Positions 36,518 to 48,317 of a stretch of 64,000 bases of DNA are shown here, in pieces. The DNA is from Drosophila pseudoobscura (Eukaryota > Arthropoda > Insecta > Diptera > Drosophilidae): positions 24,946,001 to 25,010,000 of the forward strand of contig NC_046681.1 of the NCBI RefSeq assembly GCF_009870125.1, written 5' to 3'. The first letter of the stretch is position 1; every line of letters begins with the position of its first letter. The notes under the pieces are model-generated. The model ran no database searches. It was not told the origin of the DNA and saw only the letters and a program-made list of their open reading frames with translations. Made by a program: the position numbers and the translations under genes.

Positions 36518-39164
36518 TCACTTGTAGTCACGCGATGTTCTTCTCCGGCGTCCCTCGGTCAGCATGGACTCGCCAATGACTGCGAAAAACCAGGAAAGAA
36601 AGGAACATGTTAATGCTTGCTTCCATGAAGGGACTCCAATGGACACTCACCTGCACTACGTGTCTTTCGCCTGGCCTCCGCCACGCTCTCCACAGTGGCC
36701 GCACTGGCATTGTTGGCATTCCCCACGGCCGCCTTTATCGGTGTGCCCTTCGGTTCGGCTGCAGCGGCTGCTGCAGCAGCAGCTGCGGCAGCATTGCTGC
36801 GACTATATATGATCTTGTTGGCAGCTGCGCTGGCCCTCACGCTCCTCCGAGTGCCAATCTTTTCGTCCGTGGGCGAACTGGCAGAACCCCCGCCGGCTGC
36901 TGCAGCTGTGGCGCCACGTGTAGCATGTACCACATTTGTGTTGCTGTTGTTTTGGCTGCTGCTGGTGGCCAGAACAGCTCCACCAGGCGATGATGCTGCT
37001 GCAGTTGCTACTGCTGCTGCTGCGGCTGCTCCTGCCACTGATATGGGAACACTGGGGCTGTTCGAATTGCTGCTGCCGCTGGCATTGTGATTGCTGCTGG
37101 CAGGGGAACTTGCCGTTTGAGCCTTACCACTTCTTGGTGCGCCCAGCGGGGGCGTGCCACTAAATGAGCTGTTGCTAGCGGGTTCTGTGGGGGAGATTGT
37201 GTTGTGGTATTCGCTCTGTTTTTAATAATTAAAAGTGTACTTACTGTGTGGCGGTTGTTGCTGCTGCTGAGCGTTGCGTCGCGTAACGTGCTTCTCTACG
37301 GCTGCCGCTGCTGCTGCTGCTGCATCTGCCTCCACTTGCGCCTTGGAGTTGCGTACCTTGCCGGCCACCTCAATCAGCGGCTCATCCGAATCGGATGACT
37401 CGATCTCAATCTTTTTGGGCAGTGCTGGAGTTCCGGTGGCTTGATCAACCGCTAATTCGGCCGCACTTGTGGCTACTCCCGCCACACCTCCGCCAAGGCT
37501 CACACGAGCACGCTTGCTGCTATTTTCGGTAATATCGGCGGCATCATTGCTGCTGCCACACTCCGACTCCGGCCGGCGGCGCTTGCTATTATTATTGTTG
37601 TTGTTGTGGACTGGCGTAGGCGTGAGGACGCGTGGACTGGCATTGGAGGAGGATCGCGATAGGTTCTTTGCCGTGGCAGGCACTGGTATGGGTGTTGCTG
37701 CCGCCTCGGGACTGGTCTTTTGGGCAGCATCCAACGGACTCTCCAGGCGACTGCTGGCCCGTGTCCTTATCCTCGGCGTCTCGCCGTCCGTCTGTGCTGG
37801 TATCTCTATTGAAATGGGCTGCAGAGAAGCCCCACCCGCGGCATTGATCTCAGCGTGAGCCTTCTCCTCCAGCTTAGGCTCCGCTTTAGGCTCCAGCTTG
37901 GGCTCAACTTTTAGCTCCAGCTTGGGCTCCACTTTCAACTCCAGCTTCGCCTCTGCAGCCATCTTGGGCTGGTCCACTTTCACCAATTCCGTCTTGGGCG
38001 TTTGAGCTCCGGCTGGCTCTTTTTTAATGGACAACAGTGGCGGCACCTCCTCCAGCTTCAACTTCGCCTTGGTCTCAGCTGCAGCCGGCGCTGGTGTCGT
38101 CTTGCTGTCTGTGAGCTTCTTGATGAGATCATCGTGTTCGAGTATACTGTGCTCTCCGTTCAATTTGACGTTGCTTGTTACTGACGTTGTTACTGGCACT
38201 CCTGACGACGCTGCTGCCGCTGTCGGCTGTAGGGAGTTCTCCAAACTGCTCAGATGATAGCCACCGCCTGCACTGGCACATTCACTCGCCTCCTTCAGCA
38301 CATTGGAGACAATGTTCTCGAGGTCATCGGGAAAATCGCCCTCCATTTTGGCCAATGCTTTCTCAATTTCATCGTCAGCCTGCTGCCTTTGTTGCTGTGT
38401 TAGAGAGACACCGCCGGGACACGGTGCTGCTGCTGTTGGTGTTGGTGTCGTTGCGACCATCGTGGCAGCAGTAGTTACCGCCGTGGCTGTGGTTGTTATA
38501 GAACTGCTGCTCGTCAGCTGCTGCTGCTGTTGTGAGGCAGCAGCAACAATGGTGGCTGTGGCTGCCTTGCTGACTTGTATGGGACTGCTCGAAGAGAGCT
38601 GGTGTGGACTCTTCTCGGACAGGGCATCCATAGACTCGATGCCGCTATCCTCGCCACCGCCATTGTTGCCGTGTCCGGGTGTCCCACTGCCATTGCTGGC
38701 CGGCGAGCTGCGCAGCGTGCTGGGCAGGCCAGCCGGTGATGAGGTAGAGGTCGAAGAGCTACTGATGATCGTCGCAGAGGATACCGATGAGCAGGATGAG
38801 GATGAGGTTGATGTGGACAGGGCGCTGCTATTCACTGCTGCTGGGGCCTGATGCTGTTGACTGACAGTCGCCACCACCACATTGTTGACCGTAGTCACAG
38901 GCATTGCTGTTCCCGTTGCCGTTGCCACCGTTGCCGCAGCTGCCACTGGCAACTTTCTATCACAGATCAGCTGATTCGTCGTTTGCGTAGTTGTGGTCGT
39001 CATGCTCGTCAGATTGCTTGTGGCAGATGATGGTATGGATGATATGCTCGGCGCCTCTGATGTTGTTGTCGTCACCTGTAGAGCTGTGACCTTGGTGACT
39101 CGACTCTCGACTCGCTTCAGTGTCGTTGCACTTGGCAACATGGTTACGGCCGCCGCCAGTTGTC

Positions 39165-39234
<70 letters not shown>

Positions 39235-42200
39235 TTGCTTCTGCAGCTGCAGCTGTTGCACGGCTGTGATGTATGGCGGCGGCTTATGGTTTTTTGTCAT
39301 CGGCTTTCCACCCACAATGGGCGTGATGGTAGCCGCAGTCTTGATCTGATTCTTCATGGTCAGCAGTCGGTTGTTGTTATTGTTGTTGATGTTGATGCCG
39401 CCACCTCCAGCATTAATATTATTGTTGTTGTTGCTGCTATTGATGGCACTCAAAGTGATGCTGCTGGGCAGCGATGTGGCTATCTTGCTCAGCTGCTGCT
39501 GCTGCAGCGTTGTGGATGTTGTCGGTGTTGTTCCCGTATTCGTGGAACCTACAATCAGCTGGGCATCGCCATGCACCTGACCTTGAGCCTGTGCTTGGGC
39601 CTGGGCTTGAGCCTTGTGCGCCTCAACAATGGCACTGATGGTCAAACCATTCTTTCCCGCCACAATAGTGGTGGTCTTGGTGCCTCCCGTTGGCAGCTGT
39701 TGCTGTTGCAAAGGAGCTGTCGACTGTGTGGTTTTCTGTATGAGAATGGGCAACCCATTAACATGTGGCGGAGGCGTTAGCTTTACCGTCTTGTTATCCC
39801 CCAAACCATCGAGGAGTAATTGTTGCTGCTGCTGCTGCTGTTGTTGCGGCTGATCGCTGTAGCTTCGCTTCAGTTGTCGCTCATCGGTCATGTGGTTCAG
39901 ATCCTGTGGTGTGGCTCCTACCAGTGGCGTCTGCAACTTCTTGCGATCCTTGCGCGTATTCTTAACTACAACATGATTCTTCCCACGCAAACGAATCTGC
40001 AGGGGAGGCACACGTGGTTCGTTGAGACCTTGTACTGATTGCTGTTGCTGTTGTTGCTGCTGCTGTTGAAAGTTTGTGTACACCGGATGATGTTGCTGCA
40101 GATGTGTTTGTGGCTGCTGCTGTTGATGTTGTTGCTGAGGCTGAGGCTGGGGTTGCTGCTGTTGCTGTTGCGGCAGCGGATGTTGCTGCTGCTGCTGTTG
40201 CGTTGGCAACGTCAGCAACTGTGTCTGCATTGGCAGTGCTTGTTGCATATGATTGTTGCTTAAAACTGTCTGCTGCTGATTGACAATAATCTGCCCGTCG
40301 TAGCCCATGCCCGGCTCCACTTTGTCAATCTTTAATCGCAGCTTGAGCTTCTCTTCCGCCGCCTTTGTCTTAGCATTTCCCTTGGCCCGCTCTCTCTTGG
40401 GTTTCGGCGTCGCTGTGGTATCCTTGGCCTTGCGCTCCTTGACTCCCTGCTGCAGCTTGCCCCGCAATAGATTCGGCTTAGCCTTCTTATTGGACGCCGG
40501 CGTAGCGCCGCTGGGAGCCACCGATTGGGGTGAGTTCAATCCGATCAATGGAGAACTATTGCTGGATCGTGGCGAACTTTCGCCTCCCAAATTGCTGTGA
40601 TTCGCCTTGAGGGCTGCCGGGCCCGGTCCCTTTCTGGCCCGATTCGAGCCGGCCGACTTGTTGGATGCCAGCGAGTCACGGGAACGCTCCTGATCACTGC
40701 TGACAGTGCCCGCCAGCGGCATTTGCTGGGCGGAATTGGAATCCTCCTCAGAGAAGATATTGTTGGGCAGGAGCATGGCGTTGGCCGGATTGAAGTTGAA
40801 GTTGGTCAATCCACTGGACATACTGCTGCGGAATTGCAACTGAGCCGTTTCCTGCTCAGCCTCTGTATCGCTGTCATCGCTGGCCATCGGCTCCATGTCG
40901 CCAGTGTGTGGATTGATAATGAACTGCTTCTGTGGCGGTCTTTGCTGCTGCTGTTGCACTTGCAACTGTTGCTGCTGCTGTTGTTGTTGTTGTTGCTGGC
41001 GTTGAGCCATCAGTAGCTGCTGCTGCTGTTGTTGCTGCTGTTGCAATTGCATTTGTCGCTGGACCTGCTGCTGGTGCTGCCGCTGCTGTTGCTGCAACTG
41101 AGGCATCTGTTGCTGCTGCTGCTGTCTCTGCTGTTGTTGCATCATCATCTGTTGCTGTAGCTGCTGCTGTTGTTGATACGGCATGCCAATTATTTGCTGC
41201 TGCTGCTGTTGTTGGGGATGCATTACAGCTTGTTGCTGCTGTTGCGGCTGCTGCTGTTGCTGCTCCATTGGCGACTGCTCTTGCAGCGTGCTTAATGCAT
41301 CTCCCACATCCATCACCGCCGACAAATTCTCCTCAATCAAATCCAAGTCCAGATCCTTGGCATCTTGCAGTAATGATTCGAGCTCATTTTTATCTTCGAG
41401 ACTAAGCGTCGAGTCAAGATCACAGTTGAGTGTGGGCAGTAAAGCGTCCAAGTCGTTTGTGGTTAGGGCATCCAGCACTGAAAGCGATATCAATGGATCC
41501 ACCACCTGTGGGCCCTGCGTGCCCTGTGACCCGGCTGGCTGCTGTGTCGGCTGTTGTTGCTGCTGCAGCTGCAGCTGCTGTTGCTGTTGCGTCGGCAATG
41601 GAGGCGGTGGCAGCTGTTGTTGCTGCGACTGCTGCTGTTGCTGCTGTGACGGCTGCTGCTGCTGCTGTCCTGGCATATGAACCTGCTGCTGCTGCTGCTG
41701 GAGATTGTATTGCATCTGGTAGCGCGTAAACTCCTGGAAACTGCTCTTCGTTACCGAGTCCATTGGCTTGTTGAGTGCCGGCCAGCGTGAATTGGCCGCC
41801 GCCTGATTGTAGTCCGGCGGTGGCGTTGCAGGTACATGATGTGCATTTTGCATAAGCTCATTCGGAGCCGTAGCAGGAACGGGACCAGGTGCAGGAGTGG
41901 TCGTCCTGGGCACAGCCGCCGGCGACATCATTTGTGATGACGGCTGATGGTTTGCCATCAGCGGACTGTGCATCGAATGGTGACTGGAGGCGGGTGAGTG
42001 CGCTGGGCCAAGGGGCGAGGCGCCACTCATGAACTGCTGCTGCTGCTGTTGCTGTTGCTGCTGTGCCTGAGCCTGGGGCGAGGCTTGAGGTTGCATAGGC
42101 ATGCTCATGAGACGCTGATGCGCCTGTTGCTGCTGCTGCTGCTGTTGCGGATGTGGCGGCGGAGGTGCCAGTTGTAGTCCACCAGGGCGTATTTGCTGCT

Positions 42201-44003
42201 GCCTCAGCTGTTGTTGTTGTTGCGGCATGGGACTCATCACCATGTTGTTGAAGCAATCTGTGGAGAGGAGGGATACCCGAAATGTAAGTATAAATCTCCA
42301 GATGGGATTTCAAAGTGTATCAGGACTTACCAGGCGCAGTCTGGAACTGTTGCTGCTGTTGCTGTGGCGAGGCCTGCATGAATTGCGGCTGCATGCCCTG
42401 AAGCTGCTGCTGTTGTTGTTGTTGCTGCAAGCGCGGAAATTGTTGCTGCCGCAATGCGTGCAATTGTGCAATTCCCTGTGGCGACGTTTGATGCGGAAAA
42501 CGGTGTTGGGGAATAGGCTGCTGCGGATACAAATGATTGTTGTTGTTGCCACTCGGACTGAGCATCGCTTGCTGCTGTTGCTGCTGCTGTTGTTGTTGCT
42601 GCTGTTGCTGCATGCTCCGCATAATCACTGGCGGGCAAGAGACAGTAGCCGACTGTTGCGGTGTAGTGGGAGATGAAGGTATCTGAGGACTGAGGACATC
42701 GCTCATCATAAAATCGCTGGGCGTTGCCGGGCCAGAGGATCGCATCGGTGAGTTCATCATCTGCGCTCCACTGGGACTCATATTGATCATTGGCGATTGC
42801 AGTGGCGACTTCATTTGATTTGGATTCGTCATGGCATTGCCGTCGTTCTGCAGCAGATTCACCAGCAGCGGCGACGATATGGCAATGTTGTTGCTGCCCG
42901 TCGACGTTGCCGATGGAGGCGGCGGGTGCGGATGCGCTTGCGGATGGGGAGGTAATGGACTGGAGGCAGATGAGTTTGCATTTCCGACTGCGATTGCAGG
43001 CTGCTTTGCACTCGCACCAGCTATGGCTATGGGAGAGCTGTTGTTGGTAGTGGTTGTTGTTGTGGCTCCCAGACCGGGGTATGGCGGAGGCGGTGGTTGA
43101 ATGAATTGAGATTTGTTGCCCGGCCCCGACCCCGGCCCCAGGCCCAGTCCCGGAGGACCCGTTCCTGGCGGCGTTGTGGGCTGAAGCTCCCCATTCTGTG
43201 GAGGATTCTTCAACACTTTTAGCGTCACATTTGGCGGAGGCGGCGGCGGTCCCAGTCCACTGACGGATACCGATGTCTCCCTACCCTGCAGGACACGAGC
43301 CTGTCGCATGCTCTCGAAGGGATAATCCCTTGGCACATTGGGCGTGCCCGATGGCGAGGGCAGCAGCAGAGGTACTTTCCCCTCCATGGGACACACCGTG
43401 TTCGGAGACTTGAAGACGGGCGGTGTAGATGGCGGCAGCTGCTGTTGTTGTTGATGTTGTTGTAGCTGCTGTTGCTGTTGCATCTTCTGCTGTGGCAGCC
43501 CCTGGCGCCGCTGTTGTTGATTTGAGATTGCATCGTTTGAAACATTTTGCGGTAATTGTACGATCCGCTGCTGCTGTTGCAAGAAGGCTGACGCCGCCTT
43601 GCTCGTGCTGGGACCATCGAAATTCGGGGCCGACAAATGCGTCGTCGCCAAACTTTTGTTGGAAGACGTGCCAGCCGCCTCAATTGTACCACCTCCTCCT
43701 AACACATCATTAACATTATCTAGGGGAAGAGACCATAAGATTAGACGGATCATCCACGATATACGCATATAATAATATGCACTGCTGAAACGTACCTTTT
43801 GTTATTTTAATATCTTGTCCACCAACTTTCAAAGTTATCACAGAATCGCCTTCAGGTTGCACGGACAGAATGCCGATGGCACGCAGAGCGGGATTGCCCT
43901 CGGCTGCCAGTTGACGTAGCCGCTGCGCTGCATCCCACGGGATAGACACCGATATCCGCACAGATGACGGTTCGAGCTGCTGTAATTTGTTCATAAAATA
44001 CAT
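36518..44003 (-). CDS. Ncoa6: Nuclear receptor coactivator 6, very large Gln-rich protein
   Basis: Five exons: 43796-44003, 42331-43719, 37245-42257, 36651-37184 and 36518-36579. All joins are phase-consistent with GT/AG and give 2401 residues. The N-terminal block (residues ~10-60, SVRISVSIPWDAAQRLRQLA then GILSVQPEGDSVITL) matches the conserved NCOA6 N-terminal domain. An NR-box LVNLL at residues 355-359 sits in the same SPLLVNLLQ context as the vertebrate NR box. Two more LxxLL motifs, LDALL (802-806) and LESLL (825-829), follow. The rest is polyQ, Ser/Thr-rich and Lys-rich regions, with a basic RRRRTSRDYK end. Known role: NCOA6 is a subunit of the COMPASS-like Trr/MLL3-4 H3K4 methyltransferase complex, and in flies is a Yorkie and ecdysone-receptor coactivator. 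The start is uncertain; see the upstream exon at 45042-45056. Confidence 0.93.
39160..39245 (-). repeat. CAG/CAA repeat encoding a long polyglutamine run in Ncoa6
   Basis: The longest of many glutamine runs in the gene, about 27 Gln codons with mixed CAG and CAA. Further runs lie near 40930-41240, 41560-41700, 42030-42160 and 42570-42615. CAA interruptions limit slippage, but length variation between alleles is likely. Confidence 0.85.
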
Positions 44004-44069
44004 TTAAATTCACGCTTTTACTACATTTAATTAACAAATTAAGAAGCAGATTCGGATTGTTGATTGATA

Positions 44070-44077
44070 TATCGATA
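44070..44077. promoter_or_regulatory. DRE motif (TATCGATA)
   Basis: A perfect DRE-core palindrome 67 bases upstream of the ATG at 44003. DREs mark fly housekeeping promoters. This would support a short-leader Ncoa6 transcript starting here. A second TATCGATA is at 44618-44625. Confidence 0.6.
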
Positions 44078-45041
44078 AGAACAGAGGCAACCATCGAATA
44101 TTAACTATCGTGAGATGTTGCAGCCCTGGTTCCACACAACGCACACAAACACACGCACACAAAGCTGTTAAACGCAGAGAGCACATTTTGCTGCTCTCAC
44201 AAAATTATTAAAAATTAATACCCACACGAAAGTGAATTATTTATTTAAACATTTCTGCTCGGGTCGTCTGCCCGCAAGAAATGGGTAATTAAACGTTTTG
44301 ACTTTTCTGTTGTGTGCTGCTGCTTCGTAGCTGGGCTGTGTGAGGGGTGTGGGAGCGGGACGGCTATACGAGACTCATTGGAAATTCCAACAACAATTTA
44401 TTCAACAGGAATAATCTATGGATTTAAACGGAACGATGGTATGGCTAAAAAAAATAATAGGGGTGACCAAATTCTGCACTAATATTCAACTTGATGAATT
44501 TTCAATGTGCGGCAAGTGCCACGGACCCTCTGTGCCAGGGTAGGGGGGTTTGCCACAGGTTGCATTTTCACATGCGTGCGTGCAAAGGAGCGCGTTTTCT
44601 TTTGTCGTCTCTCTGGTTATCGATACCCCGTCGTCGCCATTTTTCTTCTCTTGGCCTCTTGGAAGGGTGTGCGTGTGTGTGTGTGTAGGCAAGAGGGGAA
44701 AAGGTAACCAAAATACTTGCTAGAAGTAAGGCAGGGGGCCAGAGCGGGTGGCTGTAGGTAGTGCCTCAATAAACTCACTAAAAAAAAATGAAGCACACAC
44801 ACGCCGAACGCATGACGTTCAAATTAGTTTCTGCTGCTGTTCAATGGGACCTGCGTGGGTGACGCAAGTGTTCAATGAATGACCCTTTGCCCCCCTCCAG
44901 AAAATGTACCGCACAAACAGTGCAATAATCACAGATCAGCTGTTCGGCAAAAAGTGAGTGAAAGAAAAGCTTCTCCCAACCGCCACCGACACCGACAATG
45001 CCGAGATGCCTCTCATCCATCGACCTATACCCTACACTCAC

Positions 45042-45056
45042 CTGTTTAAGTGGCAT
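45042..45056 (-). CDS. Ncoa6: Candidate alternative first coding exon of Ncoa6 (MPLKQ)
   Basis: An ATG at 45056 opens MPLKQ and ends exactly at a perfect CAG|GTGAGT donor. It can splice, phase 0, to a NAGNAG acceptor at 43979 or 43976 (TTACAGCAG|CTC). The product would read MPLKQ-(Q)-LEPSSVRI. This is attractive because family similarity begins at LEPSSVR, right after that acceptor, and the competing start at 44003 is preceded by in-frame stops. Expression data would be needed to choose. Confidence 0.45.
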
Positions 45057-46915
45057 ATCATCACACGACAATCGCACGCGTCGTAGATTTAATTGGTAGA
45101 ATGCTGCTCAAATATCGCATTTAGCACAAACGGTCGTCGTATCGAATGGGTGTCGAAGTCGAAGAACGCGAACGGCAAGAGTAGAACACAAAACACATAT
45201 CCCCGCCCGAACTGAAATTTATTATTTGCAGCAAATGCAGATAATTCATGTAGCGTCGTCCTTTGCATTTAAACAATTGCATTTTTGCATTATTAATTGG
45301 TAACACTCCTTTTTTTTGCTCTGGTACCGATACGCGGTACCAAATCTATTGTCTTTGTTGATGATCTAGAGATTTTTGATTTCTGGTGAACTGGACGACT
45401 CCTGGCCGCACAATAACCGGCGGTGATAATTGGGACGACAACGTTGCATGTGTCGCCTTGCCTTTTTGGTTTCCACAAAAACTCACGCGCTCTCTCTCCT
45501 CTCACGTTGCACACACTTACTTCTCGCGGGGCCACTGTTTGTTGTTAGGTTTCACTGGATTGGATCCTCTTTCTCATCTCCAGCTAATCATTCTTTTAGT
45601 TACTTTATTTAACCTTTGCAACTTTGTTTTTGGGCATTTTTTTCCACTGCCTGCTACTTTTTAATAGTAGCCTCAACACACACACACTTTCGTTCACACA
45701 CACACACTCATACACTGAAAACGTGCGGGGCGCGGGCAGGGCTCCGTTGGTGTTGCTTTTACTGCTGCCGATTCCGATTTTCCTGCGTCACTTTAATAAC
45801 TTTTTCCGTGTACAAATCGCACAGCTCGATGTTAACAATATAGTTGATAGCATTCACAGCAAATTGATTCAATTTATTGTGATTTCACTGTCTTTCATGG
45901 CATGCATTGAAACTAATAATATTGCTTTTCATAGGCGCCTGAAATTTTTTCTTGTTACAACGATTGCGTTTGGTAGCAAATTTGTAGCATAATTTCACAC
46001 GAAGCGCGAGCGAATGGACACTTGGTAACCGCACACGGATGTAATTGAATATATGTAGTTGCTTTTCAGCTTATTGCAATTGCTGTAGCAATGTGTTTTT
46101 CTTGTTTATTTTGTAAAAAAAACTTCGTAATTATAGAAATTCCACGAACAATAACAACCGCCATTTGCATTCGCCTTCTGTGGTAGCCATTTTTATTTTC
46201 CAGCCGGAGATGCCAATCGGCTTGTTTCGAAAATACCCTAAATTTTCCCTTTTTTGAGTTTTTTAGTCAATTTTCATGAATAACATATGATTGCTGACCA
46301 GCACTGTAAAAAAATAAATAAAAACACGAAATTTTAATTGTCATTTTATTTATTCAAATTAAATTAAACATTTCTATATAATTTTAAATATGTTGTTAAT
46401 AGTATGGCGAGTTAGTTTTTATCTTTTGCGTTTTCCAGCACTAGGATGAAGTAGATGATTCATCCCTGGTAAGGACGAAGAATTTTACGTTTAATTTTTT
46501 GTTTTTCCTTTTTGGTTTAAACCTTATTTTAAACACAATCCAAAAAAAAGGAGTACGTCGAATCTGGCAAAAGTGTAGAAAATTGATTCATTAATTGGAT
46601 TAAATTAGGTTTTCAGAGCTGAGGGTCTTATTTAGCTAGTTATATGAAATCGAATACCAAAATCGAGGAATATGACTTCGATCATGAACGCATCCCGATT
46701 AACCCATTGTAGACATTGTAGGGTATGCACACATGAATATCATGAAACTTAAAGAGTTTTAGCTAAAAGATACCGTAGTTTTCTTTTGAAGTAAAACGAA
46801 TCTACAACAAAATTGTATTTACAGTATTATTTTCCGCTGTTTAATTAAAGTTTTTCATCTGTTTATATTTAGGGGGCCTACGTGGGTTAAGTTCATTACG
46901 GTTCCGTATATATTT

Positions 46916-46923
46916 TATCGATA
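46916..46923 (+). promoter_or_regulatory. cype: DRE motif at the cype promoter
   Basis: A perfect TATCGATA lies just upstream of a short untranslated exon that ends at a GTGAGT donor (exon end 46949). This is typical of a constitutive fly mitochondrial-gene promoter. Confidence 0.65.
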
Positions 46924-47152
46924 TCTCCAGTCGAAATTTTTCTGCAAATGTGAGTGTTTTTCTTTTTAGATTTCAATAACTATTTAAAAAGGGTCTAAAA
47001 AGACCTTTAATTTGATTTAAATTCTCATTTAATAGCAAGCTATTGGTGGGCATAATGCTGCTAGTGCTACAGCACTGCGCAAAATGGCACTGCGAAAATT
47101 ACGTAACTGACGTCCAATACAAATACTTTTTCTCCTTACAGCCAGTCGAAAG

Positions 47153-47453
47153 ATGACCAACGCTCCAGCAACCTCCGCCGCCAGCGCCGCCGGCCCAGTC
47201 CTGCGTGGCCTCCACAACGCCACGATCAAGCGTAATCTGGCCGTGTCCCTTGGTCTGACCGCCATCATAACCGTCGCCTACAAGGTGCTGATCAACGATC
47301 CCAAGAAGGCCGCCTACGCCGAGTTCTACCAGTGAGTACCAAGATAGTATATCTGCTCTGTGACGTCCGACAATTCATTTCAATTGCAGAAAGTACGACG
47401 CCAAGAAATCCTTCGAGCGCATGAAGGCTGCCGGCCGTTTCCAGTCCTGCTAA
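47153..47453 (+). CDS. cype: Cyclope, cytochrome c oxidase subunit VIc
   Basis: Two coding exons, 47153-47331 and 47390-47453, are separated by a 58-base intron (GTGAGT donor, TTGCAG acceptor), giving 80 residues. A 5' UTR intron ends at 47141, so the leader is spliced from an exon ending at 46949. The protein has an Ala-rich N-terminus, then LRGLHNATIKRN, a single membrane helix at about residues 28-47, and a charged matrix or intermembrane tail ending KSFERMKAAGRFQSC. This is the standard subunit VIc layout. It is a nuclear-encoded single-pass subunit of respiratory complex IV in the inner mitochondrial membrane. It is convergent with the acylphosphatase-like gene; the two 3' ends lie within about 250 bases. 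Confidence 0.95.
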
Positions 47454-47710
47454 GCGACCCTACGCCCCTAGGTGTACGCATATAGTATAAGTCGACGATG
47501 TGTTACGTTACGCTTCTGTATTGAAAACTAAATAGATTTCAACTCGTATGTGCACCGCGCTGTTTTACTGCCCAAAGACAAAGCTGATTCCGAGTCGGGA
47601 CTTAAGCGTTTTTATTATTTACTCGTATTTACAAACTTATCGAAATAGTGTACAGAACAAACAGAAAAATTGCACACCACACCATCATCATGGCGTGGAC
47701 TGTAACACAT

Positions 47711-48317
47711 CTAAAACCTAATGGCAAAATCCTTGTAATCCAGTCGGTTGAGGTTGCTCTGATTCCGCAGGTCGCAGCGTTGGATCTCGCAGCCCGGCGA
47801 ACCCTCGGTAGACAGCCAGGTGATCCTATAATGGAGTTCAGCAATGGAATTACTTGAAAATCACTATCAAAGTGCATGTGCTACATACATCTTGTCCACC
47901 TCATCCTTGGGGCCCTGCATTTTGCCGACAATCGTACCCTGCTTGCTGTTTTTCACCCATCCAGTGATGCCTGCCTTGGTGCAGCGGTCGCGTGTATCTT
48001 TCGTTAGGTTCAGACCTGGCGATAATACAGATTCCCCAATTATTCTATATATTCTAGTGAAAGTGCCGTGGGGCGTGAAACAAAGCCAAGGACAGCCGCA
48101 GAGGCAGGCAGCCCCCAAGTAACTAGCCAGCTACTTTGGGTCTATTTTTAGCTGGTGGATATGGTACGAGTACCACCACTTCCCACTGACCACTGCCACT
48201 GCGCCTGCAGCCTTGAGCTTTGCCCTTGCTCCGATCCTGCCTGGCCACACCTTGTACATGTCCATACACCTCAAAGTCCAGTGTCACCAGCTGGCGTATG
48301 TCCGGAATAATGCCCAT
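47711..48317 (-). CDS. Acylphosphatase-like protein lacking the catalytic arginine
   Basis: Three exons: 48251-48317, 47889-48015 and 47711-47825. They join in frame (phases 1 and 2) to 102 residues. The start is the ATG of MGIIPDIRQL. The acylphosphatase fold is clear: the strand TLDFEVYGHVQG, the GITGWVKNSKQGTIVGKMQGP strand-turn-strand at about residues 38-58, a helix, and a WLSTEGSP turn. Active members carry VQGVFFR in the phosphate loop, with a catalytic Arg. Here the loop reads VQGLNLTK, so that Arg is Thr. The catalytic Asn in GWVKN is kept. It is probably the fly CG14022-type paralogue (from memory). I infer that the hydrolase activity is reduced or lost, leaving perhaps a ligand-binding role. 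It is head-away and tail-to-tail with cype. Confidence 0.88.

Larger units (their letters stand above)
44004..46915 (-). other. Ncoa6 5' region and shared promoter interval with cype
   Basis: No long coding exon is visible. It contains two DRE motifs (44070-44077 and 44618-44625), the candidate upstream exon ending at 45042, and a GC-rich block at 45.2-46.2 kb that is probably promoter or 5' UTR. A small minus-strand frame near 46180 (MATTEGECKW..., 19 codons) may be an upstream ORF in the 5' UTR. 46.25-46.9 kb is AT-rich and intergenic. Confidence 0.45.

Noticed and set aside
38303-41680. Several 100-200-codon Leu- or Cys-rich plus-strand frames
   Set aside because: Complements of the Ncoa6 polyglutamine repeats (CTG/TTG read as Leu, TGC as Cys, GCT as Ala).
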